Notes under the pieces: generated by a model
What the model was told of the DNA's origin: nothing
Databases searched by the model: none
Seen by the model: only the letters and a program-made list of their open reading frames with translations
Program-made: the position numbers and the translations under genes
Shown: positions 23,164 through 32,567 of the stretch, in pieces
Layout of the letters: the number at the start of each line of letters is the position of its first letter
Position numbering within the stretch: the stretch's first letter is position 1
Source of the DNA: JBELHR01 sp049606855
GTDB lineage: Bacteria; Bacteroidota; Bacteroidia; Flavobacteriales; Flavobacteriaceae
Assembly (NCBI GenBank): GCA_049606855.1
Contig: JBMYVY010000002.1
Coordinates: forward strand, 124,001-188,000
Direction of reading: 5' to 3'
Length of the DNA: 64,000 nt

Positions 23164-25938
23164 TTATAAGTTCAACGTCCAAGCTGCAAAATATTGCGAT
23201 CCAGTAAATCCAACACCAGGAGCAGAAACGTATTCATTTCCTAAGATGTTCGCTCCTCCAACCTTGAATTGAGATTTCATACTCGGAACCAAGAATGTAA
23301 TCTGTGCATCAAATACAGAACGAGAAGAAACCATACCATCAGCAAATGCAGACTGCCATAAGTACTCATCTTGCCATCTGTAGTTAATCTTAAATCCTAA
23401 GTTATCAATTACAGCTCTATTCCCTAAAGACACTTTTACAGCGTGCTCAGGTGTGTTAAAAGATGCCTCGTAGTTTGGATCAGATTCTTGATCAAATTCG
23501 AACGCACTAAAAGTATAAGATAAATCTAACTCATAACCATAACCTAACTTGGTATATACACCTGCTGAAGCACCCCATGAAGTTACATCAGCATTTGAAT
23601 TTGTATAAGTTTGCCATACTTGATAATCTCCATTTTGAAGGGCCAATAAAGAAAGAGTATTATCTCCTACTTCACCATACATTGGAGAAATTACATTTTT
23701 ACCCCCAATAAAATTCTCATATTTATTGTAGTAGGCACTGGCATCCAAAGAGATCTTCTTTAAAACAGAAGCACGATATCCAATCTCCAAAGCAGTTACT
23801 TTTTCTGGCTCAACTAATTGAACATTTGATTCCACTGGAGCTCCAGCTAACACTGAAGTAGCATCCCATGAATTATAGTATGCATCACTACCGGATAACT
23901 GAACAGTAGGTGATCCGACAATTGCAGCCCCACCAGCTGATAGTGTTTTAGGTAATGAAGTATAACGATCTAAGTTATCCGCAGCAGAACCAACAAGAAT
24001 TGCTGCACCCGAATCTAACCCAATATATAAATCTTGAGTTGTAGGGTTTCTAAAACCTGTTTGAAAAGAAGCACGAATATTTCTATTCTTATCTTCTCCT
24101 AAGCCATAAGAAAGAGAAACTCTCGGAGAGAAACTTCCTTCAAAAACTTCAGATTTATCATAACGAATAGAAGCTGTTAATTTCAATCTGTCATCGATGA
24201 ATTTATCTTGAATCTGAGTATAAACTCCATATTCTGTATATGCAATTGGATCCTCAGCATCTGTATAAATAGTACCACTTGAGTTCAAGTCATACATTCT
24301 CCAAGACCCTCCAACCTGCCAATCAAAGGCCTCAATTAGACTACCGAAATTGTAGTTAATATCTCCGTGGTACAATCTTGAATTATCCGTAAACTTAGCT
24401 CCAGATTCGAAATCAGGGTCTTGACGGATAGTATTTAACGCATCGTCAAATTCAGGTGTCCCGGGAAGGAAAGCACCTGTCTGGGCAGCCTCTCTAGCAA
24501 CTTGATGCGCAGTATCATAATCTAAGGCAGGTAAACCAGGCAACAATCCGTTTCTACCTAAAATATAGGCTTGTGCATATTCAGTAAACCATTGTTGATC
24601 ACCCTTCCAAGCTCTGTTCACGTTAATTGCCGCAAATCTTGTGTCATAAGAATCTCCAGCATTTTCATCGGTCATATAAAAACGAGCAAAAAAGTTTTTA
24701 TTTCTTGCCTCAATTTTATGCTGTTGCATAAAAAAGTTATTTAATGCATAACGGTTTGTTCCTTGATAAATTGTATTACCTGTTCCAATTTTTCCATTAT
24801 AAATTAACTCAGTATCATCCTTGAACGGCTTCCAATGTAAAGCAACACCTGCCTTAAAACTCTTAGCTTCATAATTCATTAAATCAACTTCATTATAACC
24901 TGTTCTAGAAATACGATCAGTACCCAGACCACCCAAAGGCAATCCTAAACCGGCCGCGATTTCATCAAAATCCATAGTCACAGCAACCTCATCACCATAT
25001 ATGTTTAATCCGTCATAATCTAGAGTATTTTCTCTAGTTGCACCAGGATTATTATAATCCTGATAGTCTGTAGCGAACCAATCCGTTCCTTCTAAGAAAG
25101 AGGCCGTTAATTTTGCAGCAAATTTATCAGAAAACTTTGCAGCCACTCTTACACCAACATCCATATACCCGTTAGTTCCTGCTGCCTCTTGAGAAGTAAC
25201 TCCTCCTTTTGCATAAACAGAAACACCCTCGAAATCAAAGGGACTCTTTGAGCTCATAAATAAGATTCCATTGAATGCATTCGCACCATATAAGGCAGAC
25301 GAAGCACCAGGTAACAATTCTACAGTATTCACATCGAGTTCATTCATTCCAAGTAAATTCCCCAAAGAGAAGTTAAGTGCTGGAGATGCATTATCCATTC
25401 CATCGACTAACTGTAAGAATCTGGTATTTGAAAAAGAAGCAAAACCACGTGTGTTAACTGACTTAAAAGTAAGCGCATTGGAGTTGATATCAACCCCTTT
25501 AAGGTTTGCTAATCCATCATAAAACGTTGCAGAAGAAGTTGTCGTAATTGCACGAGCATCCATTCTTTCAACAGTTACAGGCGATTCCATTATTCGCTCC
25601 GGCGTTCTTGATGCAGAAACAATAACTTCATCTAATTCCGATACAGTCTCAAGCAACTCTATCTTTAAAGCTTGGTTTAAATCTGAAATTTCTACCGACT
25701 GAGTTCCATAACCCATCATTGAAACTTCAATAGTAAATGGCGGAGTTAAGTCTAAGTCTAAAGTGAAATAACCGTCGAAATCAGTTATAGCCCCCATACT
25801 GTGACCTACAACTTTGACATTGGCTCCTGGAATCGGCATTTTTGTGGTTTGTTCTACAACTTGACCACTGAGTCCAGATTGCGCAAAAACAGTTGTACTT
25901 AGCAACAAGCCAAATACAAACAAGGCAAATTTTTTCAT
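23164..25938 (-). CDS. TonB-dependent receptor with carboxypeptidase-like regulatory domain
   Basis: A 924-residue outer-membrane receptor. Signal peptide MKKFALFVFGLLLSTTVFAQ, then a carboxypeptidase-D-like regulatory domain (LSGQVVEQTTKMPIPGANVKVVGHSMGAITDFDGYFTLDL, about 22-105), a plug domain (DEVIVSASRTPERIMESPVTVERM...LQLVDGMDNASP...SALYGANAFNGILFM) and a 22-strand-type barrel ending in a hydrophobic C-terminus (QYFAAWTLNL). The ASRTPERIMESPVTVE segment and the YGANAFNG plug motif are typical of Bacteroidota receptors. Ligand unknown; it is coupled to the SGNH lipoprotein gene. Confidence 0.93.
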   Translation of the reverse strand: MKKFALFVFGLLLSTTVFAQSGLSGQVVEQTTKMPIPGANVKVVGHSMGAITDFDGYFTLDLDLTPPFTIEVSMMGYGTQSVEISDLNQALKIELLETVSELDEVIVSASRTPERIMESPVTVERMDARAITTTSSATFYDGLANLKGVDINSNALTFKSVNTRGFASFSNTRFLQLVDGMDNASPALNFSLGNLLGMNELDVNTVELLPGASSALYGANAFNGILFMSSKSPFDFEGVSVYAKGGVTSQEAAGTNGYMDVGVRVAAKFSDKFAAKLTASFLEGTDWFATDYQDYNNPGATRENTLDYDGLNIYGDEVAVTMDFDEIAAGLGLPLGGLGTDRISRTGYNEVDLMNYEAKSFKAGVALHWKPFKDDTELIYNGKIGTGNTIYQGTNRYALNNFFMQQHKIEARNKNFFARFYMTDENAGDSYDTRFAAINVNRAWKGDQQWFTEYAQAYILGRNGLLPGLPALDYDTAHQVAREAAQTGAFLPGTPEFDDALNTIRQDPDFESGAKFTDNSRLYHGDINYNFGSLIEAFDWQVGGSWRMYDLNSSGTIYTDAEDPIAYTEYGVYTQIQDKFIDDRLKLTASIRYDKSEVFEGSFSPRVSLSYGLGEDKNRNIRASFQTGFRNPTTQDLYIGLDSGAAILVGSAADNLDRYTSLPKTLSAGGAAIVGSPTVQLSGSDAYYNSWDATSVLAGAPVESNVQLVEPEKVTALEIGYRASVLKKISLDASAYYNKYENFIGGKNVISPMYGEVGDNTLSLLALQNGDYQVWQTYTNSNADVTSWGASAGVYTKLGYGYELDLSYTFSAFEFDQESDPNYEASFNTPEHAVKVSLGNRAVIDNLGFKINYRWQDEYLWQSAFADGMVSSRSVFDAQITFLVPSMKSQFKVGGANILGNEYVSAPGVGFTGSQYFAAWTLNL

Positions 25939-26044
25939 AAAAAGTAAGTTCGTTAGTTAATTGGTAGCAAAATACGTTTTTTTTTAGTTTCTCAAAACAA
26001 CCGAAATTAATTCGTATTCGTGCAAAAACATCGGCTGATAATTA

Positions 26045-29000
26045 TCAATAATTCAAATACACCCACCCTGTTTGCTCATATGGTTCAGGAAAATTCGCTA
26101 AAATCGCCTGATCACTAACAATTCTATAAAAGTAGGAGCCGACAGGAAGAAGCCCTGTACTACCAATATTTCTTTCTCCCGCCCAATTATTCTCATAATT
26201 ATTGTTTTGATAGAACAATTTTCCTCCTGAATCATAAATATAAACTTCCAATTTTGGATAAACTTTTGACAAATCACCGAGATCCCAAAAATCATTTAAG
26301 CCGTCTCCGTTTGGTGAAATTCCTGTAGGTATAATTTTGTCCAGTTCAATTTCAGAATCACATGTGTCTCCAATACCATCACCATCTACATCAATCTGAT
26401 CCGGATTAAACGTATTCGGGCAATTATCCTCTGTATCAATAACCAAATCACCATCAAGGTCATCATCGCAAAGATCGCCTATTCCATCAAAATCAAAATC
26501 ATTTTGATCTGGATTTGGAGTATTCAAACAATTATCCAAGCTATTCACCACCCCATCGTTATCCCAGTCATCATCACAGAGATCACCAATTCCATCCATA
26601 TCGGCATCCAATTGATCTGGATTTGCTATTCCTGGGCAATTATCGATCTCATTTGGAACACCGTCTCCATCAATATCTTCGTTGATCAATCCGGTTATTT
26701 CTAAAAAACCATCAATAAACGTACCCACATCTGCAGGCCCACCATCGACAATTTTAAGTACCCAGATGCCATCAGCAAACTCACCATTCATAAGTGAAAG
26801 AGGCTCTTGAGGCTTAAATGCACCTGAAAATGGAGCAGACCCCATAATAATACTCATCTCAGCATCATCGTCAAATACAGTTCCCTCAAAATCATTTGAT
26901 CCATTGCCACTGTCAATATATTTCAAGATGACTTCTTTTCCAGAGGGCGATATTAAACTGACCTGAAGATCACCTATATAAGTATGACTTACCGTTAGCC
27001 CTACATTTACATCAATTACCTGAGCTTGTTCAGAAAAATCAAAATTTACAGAAAGACCCAATGGGTTGTTATCCGGTATCGTTTGATTTGGTCCTAAATA
27101 ATCCACAGTTGCATTTCTAATATCTGCTGTATTAAAAGAAAAAACCTCAGAATAATTTCCACTTCCGCATGCCGTTTCGGCTTTTACCCTCCAAAAATAG
27201 GTCGTATTTGCCTCCAGACCCGAAACCATATAATTCGTATTAATGCTATTATGAGCTACCAAAATATCATTAAAACTTTCTGTTTTCGACAATTCGAAAT
27301 GATAACTTGAAGCTCCTGGAATAGCTTCCCATTCAAATAAAAGTTCTAAACCTTGATCTGTAACATCATTCAAAGGACTTACCAAATTAGGACCAAGTAT
27401 CTCTGCTCCCAGAATCTCAAGACTGATATTTACTTCTTGCGTTGAGGTGCTCGAAGTAGCTTGAAAAGACATTTCATACGAGCCAATCATATTCTCATCT
27501 ATATCTGATACTGTTAAAATAATCTCTCCCGTTTCCCCTGCCTCATAAAATGCAGGGCTTATATCGACAACTGCACTTTCAGGAGCGCCATTTAAACTGA
27601 AATCGACACGCTCATCAAATCCAACAGCCGAACTGTAAGCAATGGTATAAACGGCTGTGTTCGGCACACATAGAGTTTGATTTAAGGAGTCAAAATCCAG
27701 TGCAATCTCATTTTCAACTACAGTTAAATTTTGGTCATTTAAATCATAAAAAACATTATCATGACCTTTTAACATAAACCTTCCTTGCGCAGTTTCAACA
27801 TTAGGAATCATTATAGTTGCAGACCCTGTGTTTGGGATTTCAGATTTTAGCAGCTCAAAACCAATCTCTGTAGGATTAGGCGAAAAATATAAATCCACAT
27901 AAGTAGCTCCAATTGGCATTAAATCGGTGGATGCGACATCCCACAAAATTTCAATTGAACTCCCACCTTGTATAGCTTCTACATCACTATTTAAATTGCT
28001 TATCTTAAATGGCCCCCCTTGGCTGGAAACGTTAACAGTTCGAGTGTCTGTAGAATTTTGAAAACCGTCTCGTGCGGTAAAGGCAAAATTCATGGATCTA
28101 GAAACCGAGGGAACTACCTCCCACTTATTACTAACGCTACCTTGCAGAACGGTTTGTAAGTCTGGAAAAAAGCGATGTGTATTCGTACTTGGACTCATAG
28201 AACGGAAAACTGGACCTCCAACAGCAGTTGATACTGGTGGGGCTTCTGTAATTTCTGTATCAATTTGCTCCCAAACAAACAACAATGCATCTTCATCTAA
28301 ATCAGTTGCCGCTCCTTCTAATATAAAAGGGGTTGAAATTGGAATGGTTACTGAAGCACCGGCTTCGACCATAGGAGCTTGATTTGCTATGGGTGTTGTT
28401 GTTCCGCAAATTGAATTCCCCTCATATATATTATCAATCATTTGAATAATGGAAACCGTATGAAAATAGGAATCTGCTAAGTTTTGAACATTTTGCGAAC
28501 CGCAAATTCCTGCATAGGACATAATGGTAGTTCCTGAACCGGGTTCAACAGCAGTGCTATTTGTTCGATTTCCATCACAAGACCCTGCATCTCCATTAAA
28601 GGTATGAGTTGCACCAAATTGGTGACCCATTTCATGTGAAACATAATCTACATCGTAAGCATCACCGATCGGAAAAGTCGAGCCCGTTATTCCTTGGGCC
28701 TTAGTAGAGGTACAGGGTGAAGAGAGATATGCCAAACCTCCTCCTCCAGTGGAAAAAGTATGTCCAATATCGTAATTATCAAAACCAATCACATCGTCAA
28801 TTACCGTTTGACTCTCTTGAATCAATTCTCCGGCGTCAAAATTAGTAAAAGGGTCAGTATTGGCATCCAAATAAATAATTTCATCGTTATTTGAGATTAA
28901 CTGCATGGTCAAGGCAACATCACGTTCAAAAATCCCATTCACGCGAGTCATTGTTGTATTTATTGCAGAGAGAACAGCAGCTTTTTTTTCAGCATCTGAG

Positions 29001-29659
29001 CTCAGGGTGGGTACATCTTGATTATTTAAATGAAATTGAGAATATTCTCCTGTAGTTGCAATGGCAAGACGAAATTCACGCAATTGCCCTTGATTAGTCA
29101 ATGATTCTAAAGATTTAGAACTTTGTTCATTGTTGTGCTCATCGGCCTCTGAATGTCCTTCTTTACCTGCATAACATGAAAAATCAACTTGTGAACTCGG
29201 TAAATCAGCTTTTGAATAGATTAAGAATTCATCATTGTTTTTAGAAACGGGGTCTATAAAATATTGTCCATATTTCGGAGACAAAACCATTCCAAAAAAG
29301 CCATCTTTCCCTAAAGATAAATAAACCGTTTCTTCTCTGTGTTTGCGATTAACCCCTTTAAAAGATTTAATCATGGGGTATTTTAAAGATAATTCAGGGC
29401 CAAGAACTTGATGGATTTCAAGATCAAAAATCGCAATACTTCCGTCGGGATGAGGAAGTTCAATACTTTGTGATTTTAGAAAATATTCAGGGGTTTTGTT
29501 CAGCTTATAAGTATTGTATTCTCGCGGAGTTTCGTGAGATTTACTATAATCAGTCATATTCACAGCTTCCTCAGGAGTCAGGACCCATAATCCACGCTCC
29601 TGTGCAGCAGTATTTAAGCCGCAAAACACCAATAAAAATACGAGTAGATATCTTATCAT
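26045..29659 (-). CDS. Secreted reprolysin-like zinc metalloprotease with type IX secretion signal
   Basis: A 1204-residue modular exoprotein. Signal peptide to about residue 19; N-terminal propeptide to about 190; a metzincin catalytic domain (200-430) with zinc motif HEMGHQFGATH near residue 340 and a downstream IMSYAGICG Met-turn; a fibronectin-III-like region (about 755-845, TTYFWRVKAET); a proprotein-convertase P-like domain (850-985, SHTYIGDLQVSLISPSGKEVIL); thrombospondin type-3 calcium repeats (990-1105, DxDGDGxxDxxDNCP); and a C-terminal gliding-motility/type-B secretion domain (about 1110-1204, ISPNGDGLNDFW). It should be exported by the type IX system and digest extracellular protein. 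Its -7 box lies five bases before the ATG. Confidence 0.94.
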   Translation of the reverse strand: MIRYLLVFLLVFCGLNTAAQERGLWVLTPEEAVNMTDYSKSHETPREYNTYKLNKTPEYFLKSQSIELPHPDGSIAIFDLEIHQVLGPELSLKYPMIKSFKGVNRKHREETVYLSLGKDGFFGMVLSPKYGQYFIDPVSKNNDEFLIYSKADLPSSQVDFSCYAGKEGHSEADEHNNEQSSKSLESLTNQGQLREFRLAIATTGEYSQFHLNNQDVPTLSSDAEKKAAVLSAINTTMTRVNGIFERDVALTMQLISNNDEIIYLDANTDPFTNFDAGELIQESQTVIDDVIGFDNYDIGHTFSTGGGGLAYLSSPCTSTKAQGITGSTFPIGDAYDVDYVSHEMGHQFGATHTFNGDAGSCDGNRTNSTAVEPGSGTTIMSYAGICGSQNVQNLADSYFHTVSIIQMIDNIYEGNSICGTTTPIANQAPMVEAGASVTIPISTPFILEGAATDLDEDALLFVWEQIDTEITEAPPVSTAVGGPVFRSMSPSTNTHRFFPDLQTVLQGSVSNKWEVVPSVSRSMNFAFTARDGFQNSTDTRTVNVSSQGGPFKISNLNSDVEAIQGGSSIEILWDVASTDLMPIGATYVDLYFSPNPTEIGFELLKSEIPNTGSATIMIPNVETAQGRFMLKGHDNVFYDLNDQNLTVVENEIALDFDSLNQTLCVPNTAVYTIAYSSAVGFDERVDFSLNGAPESAVVDISPAFYEAGETGEIILTVSDIDENMIGSYEMSFQATSSTSTQEVNISLEILGAEILGPNLVSPLNDVTDQGLELLFEWEAIPGASSYHFELSKTESFNDILVAHNSINTNYMVSGLEANTTYFWRVKAETACGSGNYSEVFSFNTADIRNATVDYLGPNQTIPDNNPLGLSVNFDFSEQAQVIDVNVGLTVSHTYIGDLQVSLISPSGKEVILKYIDSGNGSNDFEGTVFDDDAEMSIIMGSAPFSGAFKPQEPLSLMNGEFADGIWVLKIVDGGPADVGTFIDGFLEITGLINEDIDGDGVPNEIDNCPGIANPDQLDADMDGIGDLCDDDWDNDGVVNSLDNCLNTPNPDQNDFDFDGIGDLCDDDLDGDLVIDTEDNCPNTFNPDQIDVDGDGIGDTCDSEIELDKIIPTGISPNGDGLNDFWDLGDLSKVYPKLEVYIYDSGGKLFYQNNNYENNWAGERNIGSTGLLPVGSYFYRIVSDQAILANFPEPYEQTGWVYLNY

Positions 29660-29664
29660 GGAAA

Positions 29665-29672
29665 CAAATATA
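29665..29672 (-). promoter_or_regulatory. -7 box (TATATTTG) of the metalloprotease gene
   Basis: TATATTTG on the minus strand ends 5 bases before the ATG, implying a nearly leaderless transcript. The ribF box at 29703-29710 diverges from it. Confidence 0.45.
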
Positions 29673-29702
29673 ATTAATTAAACGAGGTTTTTTAAAAACC
29701 CG

Positions 29703-29710
29703 TAACTTTG
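29703..29710 (+). promoter_or_regulatory. -7 box (TAACTTTG) of ribF
   Basis: TAACTTTG matches the consensus and lies 20 bp upstream of the TTG start used for ribF, which supports that unusual start. Confidence 0.55.
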
Positions 29711-29730
29711 TAGCAATCAAAGACGGAACA

Positions 29731-30654
29731 TTGGAGATTATTCATCATTCAAAGAACTTCCCTAAAGACCGAAAGAGTATTGTTACTATCGGTACTTTTG
29801 ACGGGGTACATATTGGTCATCAAAAAATCATAAAAGACTTAGTTGCTAGCGCAAAAAATGAAGGTTTGTGTTCGGTGGTTTTTACTTTCTACCCACATCC
29901 AAGAATGGTTTTGAGCAAAAACTCTGATTTGAAACTAATTCAAAGCATTGAGGAACGTGCTGATCAATTAGCCCAAACCGGGCTAGACTATTTGATTATC
30001 CACCCTTTTGACAAAGAGTTTTCAAGAATGTCTGCATTTGAATTTGTGCGAGATGTTTTAGTCGAACAACTCCATGTTCAAAAGTTAATCATAGGTTATG
30101 ATCACCATTTTGGAAAAAACAGAGAGGGCAACATTGACCAGCTTAGAGAATACAGTCATATTTTTGATTTTGAGGTAGAGGAAATACCTGCTCAGGACAT
30201 TGACGATGTTTCTGTGAGTTCCACAAAAATCAGAACTGCACTTGAAGAAGGGGAAATAGAAAAAGCCAATAATTATTTAGGTCATGACTTTAGCTTGAGA
30301 GGAACAGTTATAAAAGGGAATCAAATTGGCAAAACTTTAGGGTTTCCAACGGCCAATCTCAATATCAACAACCCGCATAAACAACTTCCTAAACCGGGGG
30401 CTTATATTGTGAATTCGGTAATTAATGGAACACCTTATCCCGGAATGCTAAATATTGGTTTTAGACCCACAATTGACGGCAAAAAACAAAGTATTGAGGT
30501 TTATTTTGAAGGCCTAGATCAAGATTTATATGGAAAAGAAATTCGCCTTAACTTTAAACGGTTTTTAAGAGAAGAAATTCGATTTGAAAACCTTGAGAAA
30601 TTAAAAGAACAACTACAAAAGGATCGTAATAATTTATTGAAGTATTTACGTTGA
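29731..30654 (+). CDS. ribF: Bifunctional riboflavin kinase / FAD synthetase
   Basis: A 307-residue enzyme making FMN and FAD. The N-terminal adenylyltransferase has TIGTFDGVHIGHQKII and FTFYPHPRMVL and the block IIGYDHHFGKNREGN; the C-terminal flavokinase (from about 180) has GNQIGKTLGFPTANLNI and YPGMLNIGFRPTIDG. The start is a TTG: no ATG or GTG lies at a suitable place, the promoter box is just upstream, and the alignment requires the residues after it. An ATG at the MVLSK segment would delete the active site. Confidence 0.95.
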   Translation: MEIIHHSKNFPKDRKSIVTIGTFDGVHIGHQKIIKDLVASAKNEGLCSVVFTFYPHPRMVLSKNSDLKLIQSIEERADQLAQTGLDYLIIHPFDKEFSRMSAFEFVRDVLVEQLHVQKLIIGYDHHFGKNREGNIDQLREYSHIFDFEVEEIPAQDIDDVSVSSTKIRTALEEGEIEKANNYLGHDFSLRGTVIKGNQIGKTLGFPTANLNINNPHKQLPKPGAYIVNSVINGTPYPGMLNIGFRPTIDGKKQSIEVYFEGLDQDLYGKEIRLNFKRFLREEIRFENLEKLKEQLQKDRNNLLKYLR

Positions 30655-30661
30655 TTTTTAA

Positions 30662-30669
30662 TAAATTTG
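30662..30669 (+). promoter_or_regulatory. -7 box (TAAATTTG) of serS
   Basis: TAAATTTG lies just past the ribF stop, 26 bp before the serS ATG; a TTG is about 22 bp upstream. Confidence 0.5.
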
Positions 30670-30695
30670 CATCCTATATTTAAAATAGTTTAAAC

Positions 30696-31967
30696 ATGTT
30701 ACAAGTAGCATTTATCAGAGCAAATCAAGACCGCGTTGTTGAAGGGCTTAAAAAGCGAAACTTCGACCAAGCTGAACAGCTCGTGACTCAGGCCATCAAA
30801 CTTGATGAATTGAGAAGAGAGACCCAAAACCAACTTGATAATATACTTGCCTCCTCGAATTCCTTATCTAAGGAAATTGGAATGTTGTTTAAATCTGGTG
30901 AAGTTCAAAAAGCCAATATTTTAAAAGAAAAAACTGCACAATTAAAGGAAGAGTCAAAAAGTCTTCAAGACCAATTACACGAAACGACTGACTCTTTGAA
31001 CGAAGTTTTGTATCAAATACCTAATGTTCCCAATGAAATTGTACCTGCGGGAAGTACTGAAGAGGACAATGAAGTTGTATTTGAAAAAGGCAGCATACCT
31101 GAATTGACAGAAAAGGCAATTCCTCATTGGGAATTAGCCAAAAAATACGATATCATTGATTTTGAACTTGGAACTAAAATAGCAGGAGCAGGTTTTCCTG
31201 TTTACAAAGGTAAAGGTGCAAGACTGCAACGCGCTTTAATCAATTATTTCCTTGACAAGAATACAGCAGCAGGATACAGTGAAACTCAAGTACCCCATTT
31301 AGTAAATGAGGCCTCGGGATTCGGTACAGGCCAACTTCCAGACAAGGAGGGTCAGATGTATCATGTTACTGGTGACGATTTATATCTAATTCCTACAGCG
31401 GAAGTCCCGGTTACAAACATGTACAGAGATCTTATACTTAAATCTTCTGATTTACCTGTAAAACTAACGGCATACACGCCATGTTTTAGACGTGAAGCTG
31501 GGTCTTATGGTGCTCATGTGAGAGGACTTAATCGACTACATCAGTTTGATAAGGTCGAAATTGTTCGTATTGAAGAAGCAGAGAACTCTTATGAAGCTTT
31601 AGATGAAATGGTAAAACATGTAAAAAACATCTTAGATGAACTAAAATTACCATATAGAATTTTAAAGCTATGTGGAGGAGACATTGGGTTTACTTCAGCC
31701 TTGACCTATGATTTTGAAGTGTATTCAACTGCTCAAAAAAGATGGTTGGAAATATCTTCTGTTTCTAATTTTGAAACTTTTCAAGCAAACAGGCTCAAAT
31801 TGAGATATAAAGATAAAGAGGGTAAAAAACATTTGGCTCATACGCTAAATGGTAGTTCTCTAGCCTTACCAAGAGTACTGGCAAGTATTTTAGAAAATTA
31901 CCAAAAGGAAGAACATATTGAAATTCCAGAAGTTCTTAGAAGCTATACTGGATTTGATAAAATTTGA
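30696..31967 (+). CDS. serS: Seryl-tRNA synthetase
   Basis: A 423-residue class II synthetase charging tRNA-Ser (and tRNA-Sec where present). An N-terminal coiled-coil tRNA arm (about 30-100) is followed by the catalytic core: TAEVPVTNMYRD, motif 2 CFRREAGSYGAHVRGLNRLHQFDKVE, and motif 3 LNGSSLALPRVLASILENYQ. Normal length. A terminator lies just after the stop. Confidence 0.98.
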   Translation: MLQVAFIRANQDRVVEGLKKRNFDQAEQLVTQAIKLDELRRETQNQLDNILASSNSLSKEIGMLFKSGEVQKANILKEKTAQLKEESKSLQDQLHETTDSLNEVLYQIPNVPNEIVPAGSTEEDNEVVFEKGSIPELTEKAIPHWELAKKYDIIDFELGTKIAGAGFPVYKGKGARLQRALINYFLDKNTAAGYSETQVPHLVNEASGFGTGQLPDKEGQMYHVTGDDLYLIPTAEVPVTNMYRDLILKSSDLPVKLTAYTPCFRREAGSYGAHVRGLNRLHQFDKVEIVRIEEAENSYEALDEMVKHVKNILDELKLPYRILKLCGGDIGFTSALTYDFEVYSTAQKRWLEISSVSNFETFQANRLKLRYKDKEGKKHLAHTLNGSSLALPRVLASILENYQKEEHIEIPEVLRSYTGFDKI

Positions 31968-31971
31968 TAAT

Positions 31972-31998
31972 AAGGCCACCACATTGGTGGCCTTTTTT
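31972..31998 (+). terminator. Intrinsic terminator after serS
   Basis: A perfect 9-bp stem (31972-31980 with 31986-31994) and T run to 31998. Its right end abuts the stop codon of the convergent small gene at 32000. Confidence 0.9.
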
Positions 31999-31999
31999 A

Positions 32000-32140
32000 T
32001 TATCCGACTAATTCCTGACGTAATTGACTTTTATATTGATTCATTTCAAACAAAGCTTGAACATAGCCTTGAATGTTTCCATTTTGCATGAATTGCTTTG
32101 CTTTTTGTTTAGCTTGTTGATATTTATTTCTTAATTCCAT
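32000..32140 (-). CDS. 46-residue small protein of unknown function
   Basis: An ATG-initiated frame of 46 residues rich in Gln and Lys: it begins MELRNKYQQAKQKAKQF and ends KSQLRQELVG, with no signal peptide or membrane helix and a predicted helical, amphipathic character. It fills the serS-DUF4286 gap. Support for a real gene: a good ECF-type promoter 24 bp upstream, a stop abutting the serS terminator, and amino-acid composition typical of coding DNA. I recall similar 40-50-residue unannotated proteins in flavobacteria but cannot name a family. Function unknown. Confidence 0.68.
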   Translation of the reverse strand: MELRNKYQQAKQKAKQFMQNGNIQGYVQALFEMNQYKSQLRQELVG

Positions 32141-32163
32141 TTCGTTTGGTTTTATATAAAGAA

Positions 32164-32189
32164 GACGGACGAAAACAGATAATGTTACA
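32164..32189 (-). promoter_or_regulatory. ECF-type promoter (TGTAAC-N16-CGTC) of the 46-residue gene
   Basis: On the minus strand TTGTAACAT contains TGTAAC (32184-32189), then 16 bp, then CGTCT with CGTC at 32164-32167. The form (AAC motif, CGTC) is that of ECF sigma factors, not of the housekeeping TAnnTTTG promoters. Two further promoters at 56740 and 57174 share it. Confidence 0.6.
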
Positions 32190-32221
32190 ATCTTATATTT
32201 TTTTTAACACTTGCCCCACCG

Positions 32222-32229
32222 TATCTTTG
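32222..32229 (+). promoter_or_regulatory. -7 box (TATCTTTG) of the DUF4286-rsmA-mgtE operon
   Basis: TATCTTTG 14 bp before the ATG at 32244. A TTG lies only 8 bp upstream, so the -33 element is unclear. Confidence 0.5.
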
Positions 32230-32243
32230 TAAAAAAGAATCTC

Positions 32244-32567
32244 ATGTATATTTATAATGTAACAGTCAATATTGACGCCAATGCTGAAGCAGAATTCGTG
32301 CTTTGGATGCAACAAACACACCTGCCAGCCATGTTACAAACCCGGAAATTCACCGAGGCAAAAATGACTTTAGTTCACGTAGAAGAAAATATAGAAGGAC
32401 GCACCTACTCAACACAATATTCTTGTAATTCTAAAGAAGATTTGGAAGCCTATTTCAAGGAAGATGCAGATCAATTGCGAGAAGAAATGGATAAAAAATT
32501 TGCGGGTCGCTATGTTGCATTTCGTACAGAATTAGAAATCATTTTACACTATAAAGTCAAATCATGA
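32244..32567 (+). CDS. DUF4286 family protein
   Basis: A 107-residue soluble protein matching DUF4286 along its length: MYIYNVTVNIDANAEAEFVLWMQQTHLPAML start and the SKEDLEAYFKEDADQLREEMDKKFAGRYVAFRTELEI end. Function is unknown; it looks like a ferredoxin-like alpha/beta fold of the EthD/antibiotic-monooxygenase type, but that is inference. I use the ATG at 32244; an in-frame TTG at 32211 precedes the promoter box. Its stop overlaps the rsmA ATG by 4 bp. Confidence 0.88.
   Translation: MYIYNVTVNIDANAEAEFVLWMQQTHLPAMLQTRKFTEAKMTLVHVEENIEGRTYSTQYSCNSKEDLEAYFKEDADQLREEMDKKFAGRYVAFRTELEIILHYKVKS

Noticed and set aside
26400..26690. DNA-level repetition that could suggest a repeat array
   Set aside because: It lies in frame within the metalloprotease gene and encodes Asp-rich thrombospondin type-3 repeats; unit lengths and sequences vary and there are no spacers as in CRISPR.
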